Of a DNA stretch of 64,000 bases, positions 21,440 to 31,533 are shown piece by piece; the stretch's first letter is position 1, and each line of letters opens with the position of its first letter. Location of the stretch: the NCBI RefSeq assembly GCF_030463535.1, contig NC_132878.1, forward strand, positions 94,732,339 to 94,796,338, in the 5' to 3' direction. The DNA comes from Salminus brasiliensis. Its lineage: Eukaryota; Chordata; Actinopteri; Characiformes; Bryconidae. The notes beneath the pieces are model-generated. The model was not told the DNA's origin. It did no database searches and worked only from the letters and a program-made list of their open reading frames with translations. The position numbers were made by a program, and so were the translations under genes.

Positions 21440-21690
21440 ATACATTGCAATACAGACAAAAGTATTGGTACACCTCTTCATACATTGTTATTTCAGAAAT
21501 CAAGGGTATTTACAAAGAGCATAACTGTCTCTACTGTCCCGGGAAGAAGGCTTTCTACTAGATGTATGAGGAGCACTGCTGTGAGTATTTGATTGCATTC
21601 AGCAACACAAACAGTTCCCCAACTCATCCCAAAAGTATTGGATTGAGCACCATCCATTAATCACTCCCAATGCTGTGGGCTTTACCCTCA
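21440..21690 (+). mobile_element. MITE fragment
   Basis: It starts with agacaaaagtattggtacac and runs through aactgtctctactgtccc, gaagaaggctttctactag and gatttgattgcattcagcaac to gctgtgggcttta. These landmarks match, inverted, the complete copy at 57396-57906. Confidence 0.65.
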
Positions 21691-21772
21691 TCCTGGCCCT
21701 AACCCTCACTTTGGTCCCTTATATATATACAATCTTAGCCTAATCAAGGTAAGATCCAGCTCCAGCCTCCAC

Positions 21773-21894
21773 AGCTGGTTGAAGGTGGTGAGATGGTCTG
21801 TATTAGAGCTGTTAGATGATCTCTGATCTCTCAGCTGGTCCGGTGGTCTCAAAATGAGGGTGTTCAGGTCAGTTTCTGGTGGGTTGCTGTGTAT
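21773..21894 (+). repeat. Direct repeat copy A (pairs with 23081-23203)
   Basis: About 122 bases (agctggttgaaggtggtgag to gggttgctgtgtat) recur 1.3 kb downstream with only a few mismatches. It lies upstream of the ffar2-like gene. Confidence 0.85.
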
Positions 21895-22842
21895 CTCGCA
21901 AGCGGAAAACACAGGAGGAGCTCCACTGACTAAAAACAGCCTAGACAGACGTTCTTCAACAGTCAGACGTTTGTTGCTATCTTGGCAGTGAATTGTCAAC
22001 AACCCCCCAACGCTTTACACCACTGAAATAGCAACCCACCAAAGTCAGTCTGACCGCACCTGGCTCTTAAAGGGATGGCGAGCGACACACTGATTGGTTT
22101 ATTACTGCACGTTACTCCCAAAAAAAAACACAGTACATGACTTTTGAGCGGTTCGATTCAAGCAAGGTATACTTTTCTCGTTGTTACCATAGCAAAGACA
22201 CACCGACACGCCCCCTAAATCAAGCTGCACGGTTGACGGCTCGCCTAAACAGATCGCTAAAATAGGGCCCCATGTCAGAATTTCTTTAATAATGTAAAGT
22301 GGCTCAGAACGTGTGGGGATTGCGGCAAAATGCGTAGGGGTAAGGAAGCATGGCTGATTACCCAGAAATGTCCCCGTGCAGATCGACCTGCTTTATATTT
22401 TTAGAACCAACATGCGTGAACCTTGGCCTGGTTTACGTTCTCATAAGAAACCACAGCTGAGGCTTCCTCCCCGGCTCTGTCTGTTCTCTGTGTTCGACAA
22501 CACCTTTCCTTCTGCCCTTTTTCCATTGATTCACTTTCCACCAAGCTTTCTCCTTCAATTGGCTTTCCTTTCTGTGTGATCTGCCTTTAACTGACCGCAG
22601 TGGTCTAGAGCCTTTAGATTGCTAAAATGTTCGCGTTTAGCTCGTTTACAGGAGCATCCACAGATAGATAGACTACCAAGGTCTCAGACCTTCATTCAGT
22701 TTGTTGGAGCAATGACTACAATCCCACAATCATAGTTCAGAAAGGAAAGGTGATGCAAATTCCAAAGCTTAGTAGCTTAGCATCATTGATGCCCTCAATG
22801 GTGGAGAAGACTAGCAGTGTGTTTCCTTTAGTTCACAATAGA

Positions 22843-23042
22843 ATTAAGAAAGGTCAGTTAACAGAAATGATGAGGTCAAGCTGAGGTCTGGAAGATCAAG
22901 ATGACGGATTCTTAGAAAGGTAGGATTGTTAGAAAGACTAATCAAAGCCACAGCTTGATTGCAAACAACCTTCTGGAGGATTACGCAGACTCTGGAGTGG
23001 TGGTGCCCTGTTCTACTGTGCAGCGGCACCTGCATGATTAAG
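22843..23042 (+). mobile_element. Tc1 transposase N-terminal fragment
   Basis: The plus strand encodes pieces of a Tc1 second HTH: RIVRKTNQSH, then NNLLEDYADSGVVVPCSTVQ followed by RHLHD. A stop interrupts the frame near 22913. No terminal repeats were found. It is a short dead remnant. Confidence 0.6.
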
Positions 23043-23080
23043 ACTCACTGGAGAAAAGCCCTTATTACAAAATTTTTGAA

Positions 23081-23203
23081 AGCTGGTTGAAGGTGGTGAG
23101 ATGGTCTGTATTAGAGCTGTTAGATGATCTCTGATCTCTCAGCTGGTCCGGTGGTCTCAAAATGAGGGGTGTTCAGGTCCGTTTCTGGCAGGTTGCTGTG
23201 TAT
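23081..23203 (+). repeat. Direct repeat copy B (pairs with 21773-21894)
   Basis: Near-identical to copy A in the same orientation. The differences include one extra g in the aaaatgagggg run and ggcagg for ggtggg. Confidence 0.85.
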
Positions 23204-24027
23204 AACAAACAGCACTGTGGATTTTTTGACTATACTGCTGCCCATATCTCTCCCTTTCGGACTCCCCCCAGCATCTCATTTGGTATAATGGGAGGGAAAG
23301 ATTTAGCCATCCATAGGCCTGCTCCAAAGTTCACACATGTGGTTCTGTAGACTGGAGTGGGCAATGGTATAAAGCATGACCCCCGACCCTCACACTTTAT
23401 AGGTAGTGTAAGGTGAATAGTCCGATGGCCTGGATAATGAAGCATCCACTAGAGGTTTCCTTTCCCCGGGTCATTTTTTATTTCACAAATTAACAAGGAA
23501 AAAAACAAGGAAATGTGAAAAGTAAATGTCCACTTACTTATTAGCCCACTTGTTTTTCTTCTCTCTGTGTCTACAGGTATAGCTCGCAAGTCGCCACTTC
23601 TACAACCGTAGAGTAGAAGATTCCCCCTTGAACAGTCGCTGGGCTGACTATATATAGAGGTAGCTCCTCCACCTAGAACATACCACATACCTTCAGGCCG
23701 GATAAAAAAACAGAGAGACAGGGTCCTTTTACAGAGAGTAAACAGACAACAGTGCATACTAAATCACATAATCCTCATGGGTGATAATGCATGGACAATC
23801 ATGAGGTCATCAACAGTTATTGACAGGTCAGTATTTACAGGTCATTACCTCCCTCCCCCTTCAACAGAAGGTGGACTCATCCAGGTAAGTTAAACTCAGT
23901 GTCTCAGTAGATGAGACTGGTTTGCGTTCAAGCAAAACCACAAACCGCGAGTGAGAACTTTGGGAAAAGGTGGAAATGGCAATTACATGACCTGTAATGT
24001 AACCACACACACACAAAGGAACCATAA

Positions 24028-24182
24028 AGGGCAGTGGTGGCTCAGCGGTTAGAGCTCCGGGCTACTGCTGACAGGGATATGGGTTCGATTCCCTAGTTGC
24101 AACTCACCCTCTCTGCTCCCTGGAAGCTAGAGTTGGCTGCCCACAACTCTGGGTGTGTATGTGCTCACTGCCCCTATTGACG
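24028..24182 (+). mobile_element. tRNA-derived SINE, 3'-truncated
   Basis: The head ggcagtggtggctcagcggt and box-B-like gggttcgattcc are followed by ctctctgctccctgg and ctgggtgtgtatgtgctcac. It stops before the usual terminal part. Same family as 25283-25580. Confidence 0.8.
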
Positions 24183-24431
24183 AATACATGCTCTGCTCTG
24201 ATTGGCTGGTTTCGGGGACCGGCAATGGCTCACAGAACCAACATATTATAGCATAGTTATAACACTGACAAAAAAACCCCACTGTGATCATTCCAGAGTC
24301 TCAGCAGCCTGTACTGCTAACCTCTCGAAGGCTCAAGCTTCCCACTTGCTTCCCATGGTCGGTCTTTCATAAGTTTTACTATTAAACGAATTAGCCAGTG
24401 CTTTCCCATCTGATGTGAGTTCAGCCCCAGT

Positions 24432-24620
24432 TTAGTTCTGCTGAGGTGGTCCAGTTTGTAGAGCCTGGCGTGGATCCCCGTTTGCTCCCCCTGGCTTTTG
24501 CTTTGCCGCATGCCAAGTTTGAGCTCCCCTTCTATGGACACTGGCACAAGGACAAGATGCAGTCACAAGGCCTGTAGCAGCCCATATTCCCATAACTAGC
24601 AGAGTCTGGACCAGGGTCAC
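24432..24620 (-). other. Small open frame with signal-peptide-like start
   Basis: A minus-strand frame of 62 codons begins MTLVQTLLVMGIWAATGLVT, which has the shape of a secretion signal (hydrophobic core, small residues, then CPC). The downstream part, GAQTWHAAKQKPGG and so on, matches no family I recognise. A second minus-strand frame (24317-24547) overlaps it. No splice sites or Kozak context make a gene model convincing. It may be chance. Confidence 0.2.
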
Positions 24621-25282
24621 ATCATATTCTCCTCAAGTCGGCATCACGTGTTACTGTAGTGCCAGCTTTGACAATGTGGATTTAGAGCTTTTCAGAGCTT
24701 TTCAGTGTGCTAGTGCATATGCATTTTGGGGGGGATAACAGTTTGGTAACAGCCCTGATTTTCTTGCAGCCACTGCCATTCCTCTTCTAATGGAAAAGGC
24801 AACACTTGTTCACGCCTGTAGATTAGCGTTCATCTGATGTTCCTCTGAAGGTTTTTGCGGTCTGAGAACGTTACACTCCATTAGAGTGATGTTAAAGTGT
24901 TCAGTGCTACAGCTTAGCTTTCGCTAAACTTAGCTTTCAGATGTTGGAGACAGCTCTAATTTAATTGAGCTCATTTCATACCAAGTTTGGCCCCAACTTT
25001 GGCCCCAAATTCCTCCCGTAGGTCCCCCTTTCCCTCTTTACAGGGCCTAGTGACACATTAGCGCTTTTAGCTAGCGCTGTAAACACAGCGTCGCTACTGT
25101 TGAGCTCAGAGGGTAGATTAGACTTTATTTATACTGAAATACGGATTAAATCTCATAACTAACTGTCATTATCTTACATTTGATGAAGCTTTTTCTCTAT
25201 TTAAGCTTCTGAGTCCAAGCTTCATTGTGTTCGAGGCTAAAGTTCTCAAAACACAGAGATATTATAAGACAAATACATAAAG

Positions 25283-25580
25283 TGGGGCAGTGGTGGCTCA
25301 GCGGTTAGAGCGCCGGGATATCGATAACAGGGTTGTGGGTTCGATTCCCGGGCTCGGCAAGCTGCCACTGTTGGGTCCTTGAGCAAGGCCCTTTACCCTC
25401 TCTGCTCCCCGGGCGCTGGAGTTGGCTGCCCACCGCTCTGGGTGTGTGTGTGTACTCACTGCTCCTAACACATGTGTGTGTGTGAGTGTGTGTTCACTAC
25501 CAGATGGGTTAAATGCGGAGGACACATTTCGCTGTACAGTGTACACTGTACAGTGACAAATACGTGCACCTTTACCTTTA
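25283..25580 (+). mobile_element. tRNA-derived SINE, near full length
   Basis: The tRNA-like head has box A-like tggctcagcggttagagc and box B gggttcgattcc. The body includes aaggccctttaccctctctg and gcccaccgctctgggtg, then a GT-rich variable segment. The tail has gacacatttcgctgtac and gacaaatacgtgcacc. This is the best copy of the family in the window, with a tail close to the inverted copy at 8127-8405. Confidence 0.88.
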
Positions 25581-25879
25581 AAGCCAGACTGCTCTAGACA
25601 GTTTATTAGGCACACCACACTTTTAGCTGTTTAAGCTACCCGCCAAAAATTCGAGGACATGCTAGCTAGCATTTTAACCAGTGATTAATGATCATAATCA
25701 GTCACAGAATTTTGCTGTGATTAGCGCCTTTAAACCTTTTAATCGATGGACATCACTACTTATTTCACACTAGGGTGTATTACTCAGCAACTACAGGGAC
25801 TTCTGGCGGGGCAATTCTCGGGTAGTAGAGGTTTGAAATAACACCTTCGGCCTGCTGGCGGCCCACAGGCTGTTTAAGC

Positions 25880-26310
25880 GGTTAATAACAGTGAACAGTG
25901 GATCAATTAGTGAAAGAAAAAAGAGAAAGGATAAAAGGAAAACAATCGCATTTGCAATTAATCAGCGCAGCCGTCTCCTCTTGAGCGAGAAACAAAGTCC
26001 GCTGAAGCGAGCGACTACTTTGCGGAGCTTATTTTCAAAAAACCAATTTGCCGGAGCTCTTCTTGACAACCTCCACCACTTCTACTCATTAGTATTTTCC
26101 GAGTCATTAACAGTAAATAAATGTGCATAATTAATAAGACCGCGTCCGTCTGACGGCTCTCCTTCATAGTTAGCCGAGCATTCCGTCCACGTGGGCACGG
26201 GCCGCATCGCGCTAATTGAGCAGTGTCGCAAGAAGCATCTGCGAAGCGAAAGAGCGAAAGCTGAATAAACAGCTGTGTGAGACATGCGAAACTGGAAGAC
26301 CATTATTTAT
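25880..26310. promoter_or_regulatory. Candidate conserved non-coding element
   Basis: This stretch is complex and non-repetitive, and lacks the CA/AT decay seen around it. It holds clustered homeodomain-type cores (gcaattaatc, gcataattaata, gctaattgag) in balanced GC. Open frames on either strand have no domain. The look is that of vertebrate developmental enhancers; without alignment this is inference. Confidence 0.3.
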
Positions 26311-26719
26311 CGTTTAGCGCTTTCTAGCGGCTTGGCCTCATTTTCCATTCTGGATCCGGTCCAAGTTCTCCGCTCCACATTGTGGATTGTGTTTGGACCC
26401 TAATGAGTGAGGGATGATCCCCGAGCAGCCCTGTTTGGGTTGCAGACAGTCATCAGACAGATGGGCTTGGCGTTACAGGGTGGCCTATTGAAGATCCTTA
26501 ACAGCACATTTTATTTGCCTACGTGATGAAAGTCATTTCTCAAACAATTGGTTCATTCTGCATATTAGTTATCATGCAGGAGAACACTACAGGAAAGCAG
26601 CTCGAAGTGTGAGACAATGGGCCGGATTCGGACGACAGCCGTGCTAATACAGCTCCTAATGCCGCAGCGCTTTTCTTAGACGCTGTTGTTTGCTGATAAG
26701 AACAACAACAACCATTGTG

Positions 26720-26965
26720 CTCCTCTGTTTAATGGGCTTGTCAAAGGCTTTTTATACAGTCGATCATGATTTACGCTCATGCTGAGTCTACTTTCTGTTG
26801 GTTTTGACTAGAAGACATAGAACTCATATCAGAATGATCTTACTACAGGCCTCAATGTGCTTAGATTCGTGGGTAAAATCATCACAATACCAAAAAAATG
26901 TTCGCGGGCATTCCACAAGGCATTCCACAGGGCTCAATGCTTGGGCCAATGCTTTTATATATATA
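26720..26965 (+). mobile_element. Non-LTR reverse-transcriptase fragment
   Basis: The plus strand encodes LSKAFYTVDHDL near 26738-26773, the classic RT palm motif of LINEs with one change. A frame-shifted trace of the PQGS..GP box follows (gcattccacagggctcaatgc near 26920). It ends in an AT microsatellite at 26957. Confidence 0.65.
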
Positions 26966-27084
26966 TATATAAATTCTGCATATGAGTTATCATGCTGGAG
27001 ACCACTGCAAAAATAACCCACGAGTTAATTAGTTGGGTAAGTGTAGGCTAGCTACCTCCGCACCCATGGAGAAATTGGGTGTTA

Positions 27085-27290
27085 TGTGGCTTGCTGCAGC
27101 TATGGACATTGAGGGAGGAGAGGATGCTGCTGACCCTACCTTTTTGCCAGTGAAAGAGATCAAAACCAGCAACCTTTGAGTACCAAAGCATTTTACAGCA
27201 TTCCTGATGCTGAGAGGACCTGTGTGAAGGGCCTAACAGTTAGTGGGGTTCCACAAGGCTCTATGCGTGGGCTGATGTTTTTTTTATTAT
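27085..27290 (+). repeat. Direct repeat copy 1 containing an RT motif
   Basis: Landmarks atgtggcttgctgcag, gagggaggagaggatgctgc, cagcattcctgatgctgag and gtggggttccacaaggctct (reading GVPQGSMRG) recur in the same order at 27388-27612. The unit carries the B-box of a LINE reverse transcriptase. Confidence 0.75.
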
Positions 27291-27387
27291 GTCTTAATAA
27301 GATTGAAAAAACACACTTTACGGTACACACAAGTGAATTGGGGGTTAGCGCTGGGCATCTACGTCTGCACCTGAGGAAAAATTACGG

Positions 27388-27615
27388 GTTATGTGGCTTG
27401 CTGCAGCCGTGGATGTTAAGGGAGGAGAGGGCGCTGCTGCCTTACTCCCCACTTTCTGCCAGTCAGAGGGATCAAAACCAGCGACCTTTCGGTACCAAGC
27501 CTGCTGCTCAACTCTTTGGGTTCTTTACAGCATTCCTGACGCTGAGGGGACCTGTGTGAAGGGCCCAACAGTTAGTGGGGTTCCACAAGGCTCTATGCGT
27601 GGGCCAATGCTTTTC
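27388..27615 (+). repeat. Direct repeat copy 2 containing an RT motif
   Basis: Second copy of the block at 27085-27290. It encodes VSGVPQGSMRGPMLF, a LINE reverse-transcriptase signature, with surrounding frames broken. Confidence 0.75.
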
Positions 27616-27659
27616 ACATTAGAAATGAAAACAGCTGGAAAAAAACATTTTTAAAATGA

Positions 27660-29250
27660 TATTTTATGTATTTCATATATTGTTGTGCTTCCTGTACTAA
27701 CCATGAACAATTGGTCACGTAAATCGTTACATATTCTCAAACAGTAGTGGATGTGGGCATTGAACCCACAACCCTGTGATCAAAAACCAACTGAGCCACC
27801 AATGCCCCTAGAAAGAAATTCAGTACTTTCAATGGCTGTAATCTTTCGAGACTCTGCGTCCTCATATGGGGACATTACAGTTCAGCTTCTCTGCACCATG
27901 ATACTTCATTTTTTAAAACTTTGACCCTTTGGCCTCATATGAGGACTCAGCAAAACCCCTTCCTGCACACAGACTAAGTTTAGTTTTCATACTTTCATAC
28001 TAGGTTAGATCCTACTAATCCCATAAAGGAGAAATTAAAATGCACACCAAGCAAAAGTCCGGGTCTCAGGAGGTTATACCTTAAATATTTTTGGAATTAG
28101 GATCTATCACAAGCTGAATTTTAGAAATTATTATAAATTATTCTTAATCATTAAACATTCAATACCTTTAAACTTGAAATATTTTGGAATTTAGACACAT
28201 TTATGAATTAATAAATAAAAGCTGTTCATTAAATTGTGATTTTTTAAATACAGGAATTGAGCATGTGTATTTTTTTGTGTTATGGTGTTGGGCACTTCTT
28301 TACACAAGAAGGAAGCATTACTTATTGTTTTTTATTAATATATAAAACTCTATTGCAACAGTCCCCCCCCCCCCCTCCTTCATCCCATCACTCGTTACTG
28401 TCATAGTAAATGTAATATACATTAGACAAACCCATAACATGCTTTTGCATGGGCCTATGACTTTTTCCTGGCCCTGCTTGCAGTAGGTTCAGGGCCCACC
28501 CATAATCACTGGGCAGGATTATCCACGGCGGGAATCCCCTACACCCCAAACAGGGCGCCAGTCCATCACCAGTCCATAATCTGGTCAAATATCCAATGCA
28601 GTCTTGCTCTGTCAGAGCCTGGGTCTGCTTCTGTGGACCTTTCACGAGAAAGAGAAAGAGAGAGAGAAGAAAGAGTGAGAGGGTCATGTACATCACTGTC
28701 CGGGATCCTTTCTGACACTACGAGGTTGTAAAACATGGATGTAAAATCTTTCCCAGACATTCCCAGAGAAGCCCTTCTTCTAATAAGCCCCACTGCTGCT
28801 GTCCTGAGATAGTAATCCAGCTACAAAAACATTACTCATGTGCTGTCAACTAAATATAGTAAAGTAAATAACACCAAGTGGCTCATTCTGAATACAAATA
28901 CACCTGATAAATAAGTGCACCAGAAATGGGCACGGCAGAGCCTGACATGCAGGCGGTTATTGTGCTCAGATGCACAATAAATGGCTACAACCACAGATAT
29001 GACAAGGCAATTCATTCAGCAGCTCCTTCTGCATTACACACAGCAAGTGAAACCACCTCAAAGCCAGATAATATGTCTAATATTCCCCATTTGAAGATTG
29101 TTGGGAGAAGATTACATGGTTATAGAGTTCTGTGATATTGATGCCAGGGTTGTGTGTTCGATACCCGGGCTCGGCAAGCTGCTAGCTAAAGCTATCTGTC
29201 CAATGAACCAAAGGATAGGCAACTATTAGGTAGATATGGGTGCCCATTCT
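27660..29250. other. Intergenic DNA with scattered repeat traces
   Basis: It holds a tRNA-like box-B word on the minus strand at 27745-27810 (complement of gaacccacaaccctgtgat), a poly-C run at 28363-28377, and a SINE scrap at 29140-29185 (gttcgatacccgggctcggc). No supported gene was found. The minus-strand frames at 28388-28793 are low-complexity and unrecognised. Confidence 0.4.
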
Positions 29251-29339
29251 TTTAATCATACAATGACAAATTTGTTGCTGTCAAGGAAGAATCTCCAAAC
29301 AGCAACTTTACAGATGTGAAAAAGTAAAAAAAAAAAAAA

Positions 29340-29491
29340 ATCTAATCTATATATTAGATTCTTGATGTATTTTTTACTATATATATATATATAAGTAAAT
29401 ATTTCATATATATACATACATTTATATATATTTTTACTATATATATATAGTATAACATATATAATATTACTATATATTAATATATTAATTT

Positions 29492-29542
<51 letters not shown>

Positions 29543-29662
29543 AAATATTTATATATGGCAGTGTCTTTTTATGATGAATCAGCCAATAGAAATGCTCCAA
29601 AATTATATATATACAGTATACATATATATAAATGTTTTTATATATATATTTTTACTTATATA

Positions 29663-29718
<56 letters not shown>

Positions 29719-29760
29719 GGAGCGTTTCTATTGGCTGATTCATCATCAAATTCTCATACA
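29340..29760. repeat. AT-rich block flanked by an inverted repeat
   Basis: Long (AT)n tracts at about 29480-29540 and 29660-29713 surround a central part. The words atgatgaatcagccaatag and ccaaaattatat (29570-29610) return inverted at 29711-29750 (atataattttggagc, ctattggctgattcatcat). This is a palindromic or foldback structure, possibly a MITE whose centre is an AT microsatellite. Confidence 0.7.
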
Positions 29761-29799
29761 ATATAAAAAGATTTTTTTTATTGTCAATAGTCTGTATTG

Positions 29800-31533
29800 T
29801 CAATCAGCTAAGTCTACACAGTCTTCAGCTCTCACCTGGCTCGTATGAGGGGGGTGTCTTTGGACGACCACATTGCCATGTCTGCGTGCATTGGCTTGCA
29901 TGTGCTGGTTCCCTGGGTGTCGTTGTGGACTAACGTGTATGGCTCTTGGCTGTCTGTGCATGTCAGGAGGCCTTTGACCGTGAGGCTGCCTCGGTACATG
30001 GACAGGCTGTAGTGTCCTCGGTTGCTTCAGAGGCTCCCGCGGCAAAGTCCGAAACTCTGCAGGTTGCAGAACCGGAGGAGGAGTTGGCGGTCTCTGGCCT
30101 GCCTGGGTCATTTGTGCTGCTGCTGGATGAGGCTGGGGCTGACTTGGCTGGCCAGGTCTTGACCCAGGCCCAGGGTTTTGCAGAGTGGCTCGGGTCTGCT
30201 GGTTGCGGCTGGAGAAGGGATTGGGGGTGTGAGTGGTGTGCAGTTGCAGGGCAGCTTGGGTCAGAGGGAGAGTGCGTGGAAGGTTGGCAGTTTGAGACCT
30301 GATCTGGTCCGTTGCAGCTGGAGGCAGTTGAGTTGCTTGATTCTGAGGTACGTGTGTTTCCCGGGATACCCGTGTGTTTTGTTGGGGGACATTCGTTGGG
30401 GGTACAGCATGTAGATGTTCACCAACATTGCGCTGCAGGTCTTGTCTCTGAACGCTCAGGTCCACACGAGAGGGACTGTTAGCAGTCTCTCTCTGGACGT
30501 TTCTCCATGGCGCCCCAGAAGCGGCCCGAACCTGCATGTCTGGTGCATCTACAGGTGACCTCTGTCTGGGAATCTGTGACGAACGCCCCCTCTGTGGATC
30601 TGACCGGGATGGCCTGTCTCGCAGCGTTGGAGGTTGAGACTCAGAACTGTCGGAATTACCGTCCATTTGAGGGTTGGGGTATGCCGGCGTACCTCGAAGG
30701 CGGTCCCAGGGCATCTGACGAAGGTGTGGGCTGAAACCTAACGTGGGGTCAGGAGATCTGGAACGTGTATCGTTTGAGCGTCTGTCTCGGAGCTCTGGGG
30801 AAGGGTGATTAGTTCTAGTGCGATGTCCGGTCAAGTTGTGGGTGGTGGGATGCGAGTAGCCGGTCTGGACAAGACCACTGGGATCTTGGTCTTGTCTTTC
30901 TAAAGTGCTATTCAAGGCATTGGGAGCTGTATTGAGAATGTTGGCCCCCCGAGTCTGAGCACCACCAGCATGAGGGAGGTTCTGCTGGCTACCGTTAGCA
31001 AGCCTCTGTGGTACTACACTGTTTTGCTGACCGTTATACATTGTGACATTCTGGTTTGGCTGGCCTGGAGGAGGCTGAGGTGCATTAAGACTGACTTGCA
31101 CTGTGTGGGGTTGTGTGGTCGAGTGCTGCAGCTCCGTATGCGGCAGGGGATTTAGGTTTATTAGTACGGTCTGACTTCCTGGCTCGCCGTTGCCTGTCTG
31201 TATGAGAATATTTGGGTTCTGCTGACTCGACTGTGGGAACAAGCCGTGGGAGTTATGCAGGCCATTGTGTGGATATGAATTGCTATTCTGATGACCATTG
31301 TATGGGTGGGCACCGGAGCTGGGATTGCCATTGTTTGGGATCGTGCCAGTGTTAAGATTACTGTTGTTGAGTCTGTTTTGTGCCTGGTTGTTCTCTTGGC
31401 CAGTGTGCCACACAGTGGTTTCTTGATTCTTGGGGAGATGATGCATGTTCAGGTTGAGCGGCGGTGGATCAGGTTGGTCACCATTGTCAATGTCCCTGGA
31501 AGTGGTGTGGCCATTCTGTGGAGCTGGAAGAAC
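29800..31533 (-). CDS. CEACAM-like gene, exon 7 (giant disordered tail)
   Basis: 577 codons in one open exon after the acceptor tttctcag. Composition is strongly biased to Asn, Gln, Pro, Ser, Thr, His and Arg, with almost no cysteine. It contains short self-similar pieces (HPYNGHQNS, YPHNGLHNS), an Arg/Ser-rich middle (RDRRSND, RSRSPDP, RDRPSRSDP), a polyproline stretch (RPPTPPPVLQPAEF) and a His/Gln/Arg-rich end. No kinase, DEATH, TIR or ITIM motif is seen. Such length uninterrupted by stops in a GC-balanced, non-repeat region argues for real coding. The last 11 codons follow a donor-like site at 29836. Confidence 0.8.
   Translation of the reverse strand, partial: VLPAPQNGHTTSRDIDNGDQPDPPPLNLNMHHLPKNQETTVWHTGQENNQAQNRLNNSNLNTGTIPNNGNPSSGAHPYNGHQNSNSYPHNGLHNSHGLFPQSSQQNPNILIQTGNGEPGSQTVLINLNPLPHTELQHSTTQPHTVQVSLNAPQPPPGQPNQNVTMYNGQQNSVVPQRLANGSQQNLPHAGGAQTRGANILNTAPNALNSTLERQDQDPSGLVQTGYSHPTTHNLTGHRTRTNHPSPELRDRRSNDTRSRSPDPTLGFSPHLRQMPWDRLRGTPAYPNPQMDGNSDSSESQPPTLRDRPSRSDPQRGRSSQIPRQRSPVDAPDMQVRAASGAPWRNVQRETANSPSRVDLSVQRQDLQRNVGEHLHAVPPTNVPQQNTRVSRETHVPQNQATQLPPAATDQIRSQTANLPRTLPLTQAALQLHTTHTPNPFSSRNQQTRATLQNPGPGSRPGQPSQPQPHPAAAQMTQAGQRPPTPPPVLQPAEFRTLPREPLKQPRTLQPVHVPRQPHGQRPPDMHRQPRAIHVSPQRHPGNQHMQANARRHGNVVVQRHPPHTSQVRAEDCVDLAD

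Noticed and set aside
29946-31155. Several plus-strand open frames opposite the receptor tail exon
   Set aside because: They are antisense shadows of a strongly supported minus-strand coding exon.
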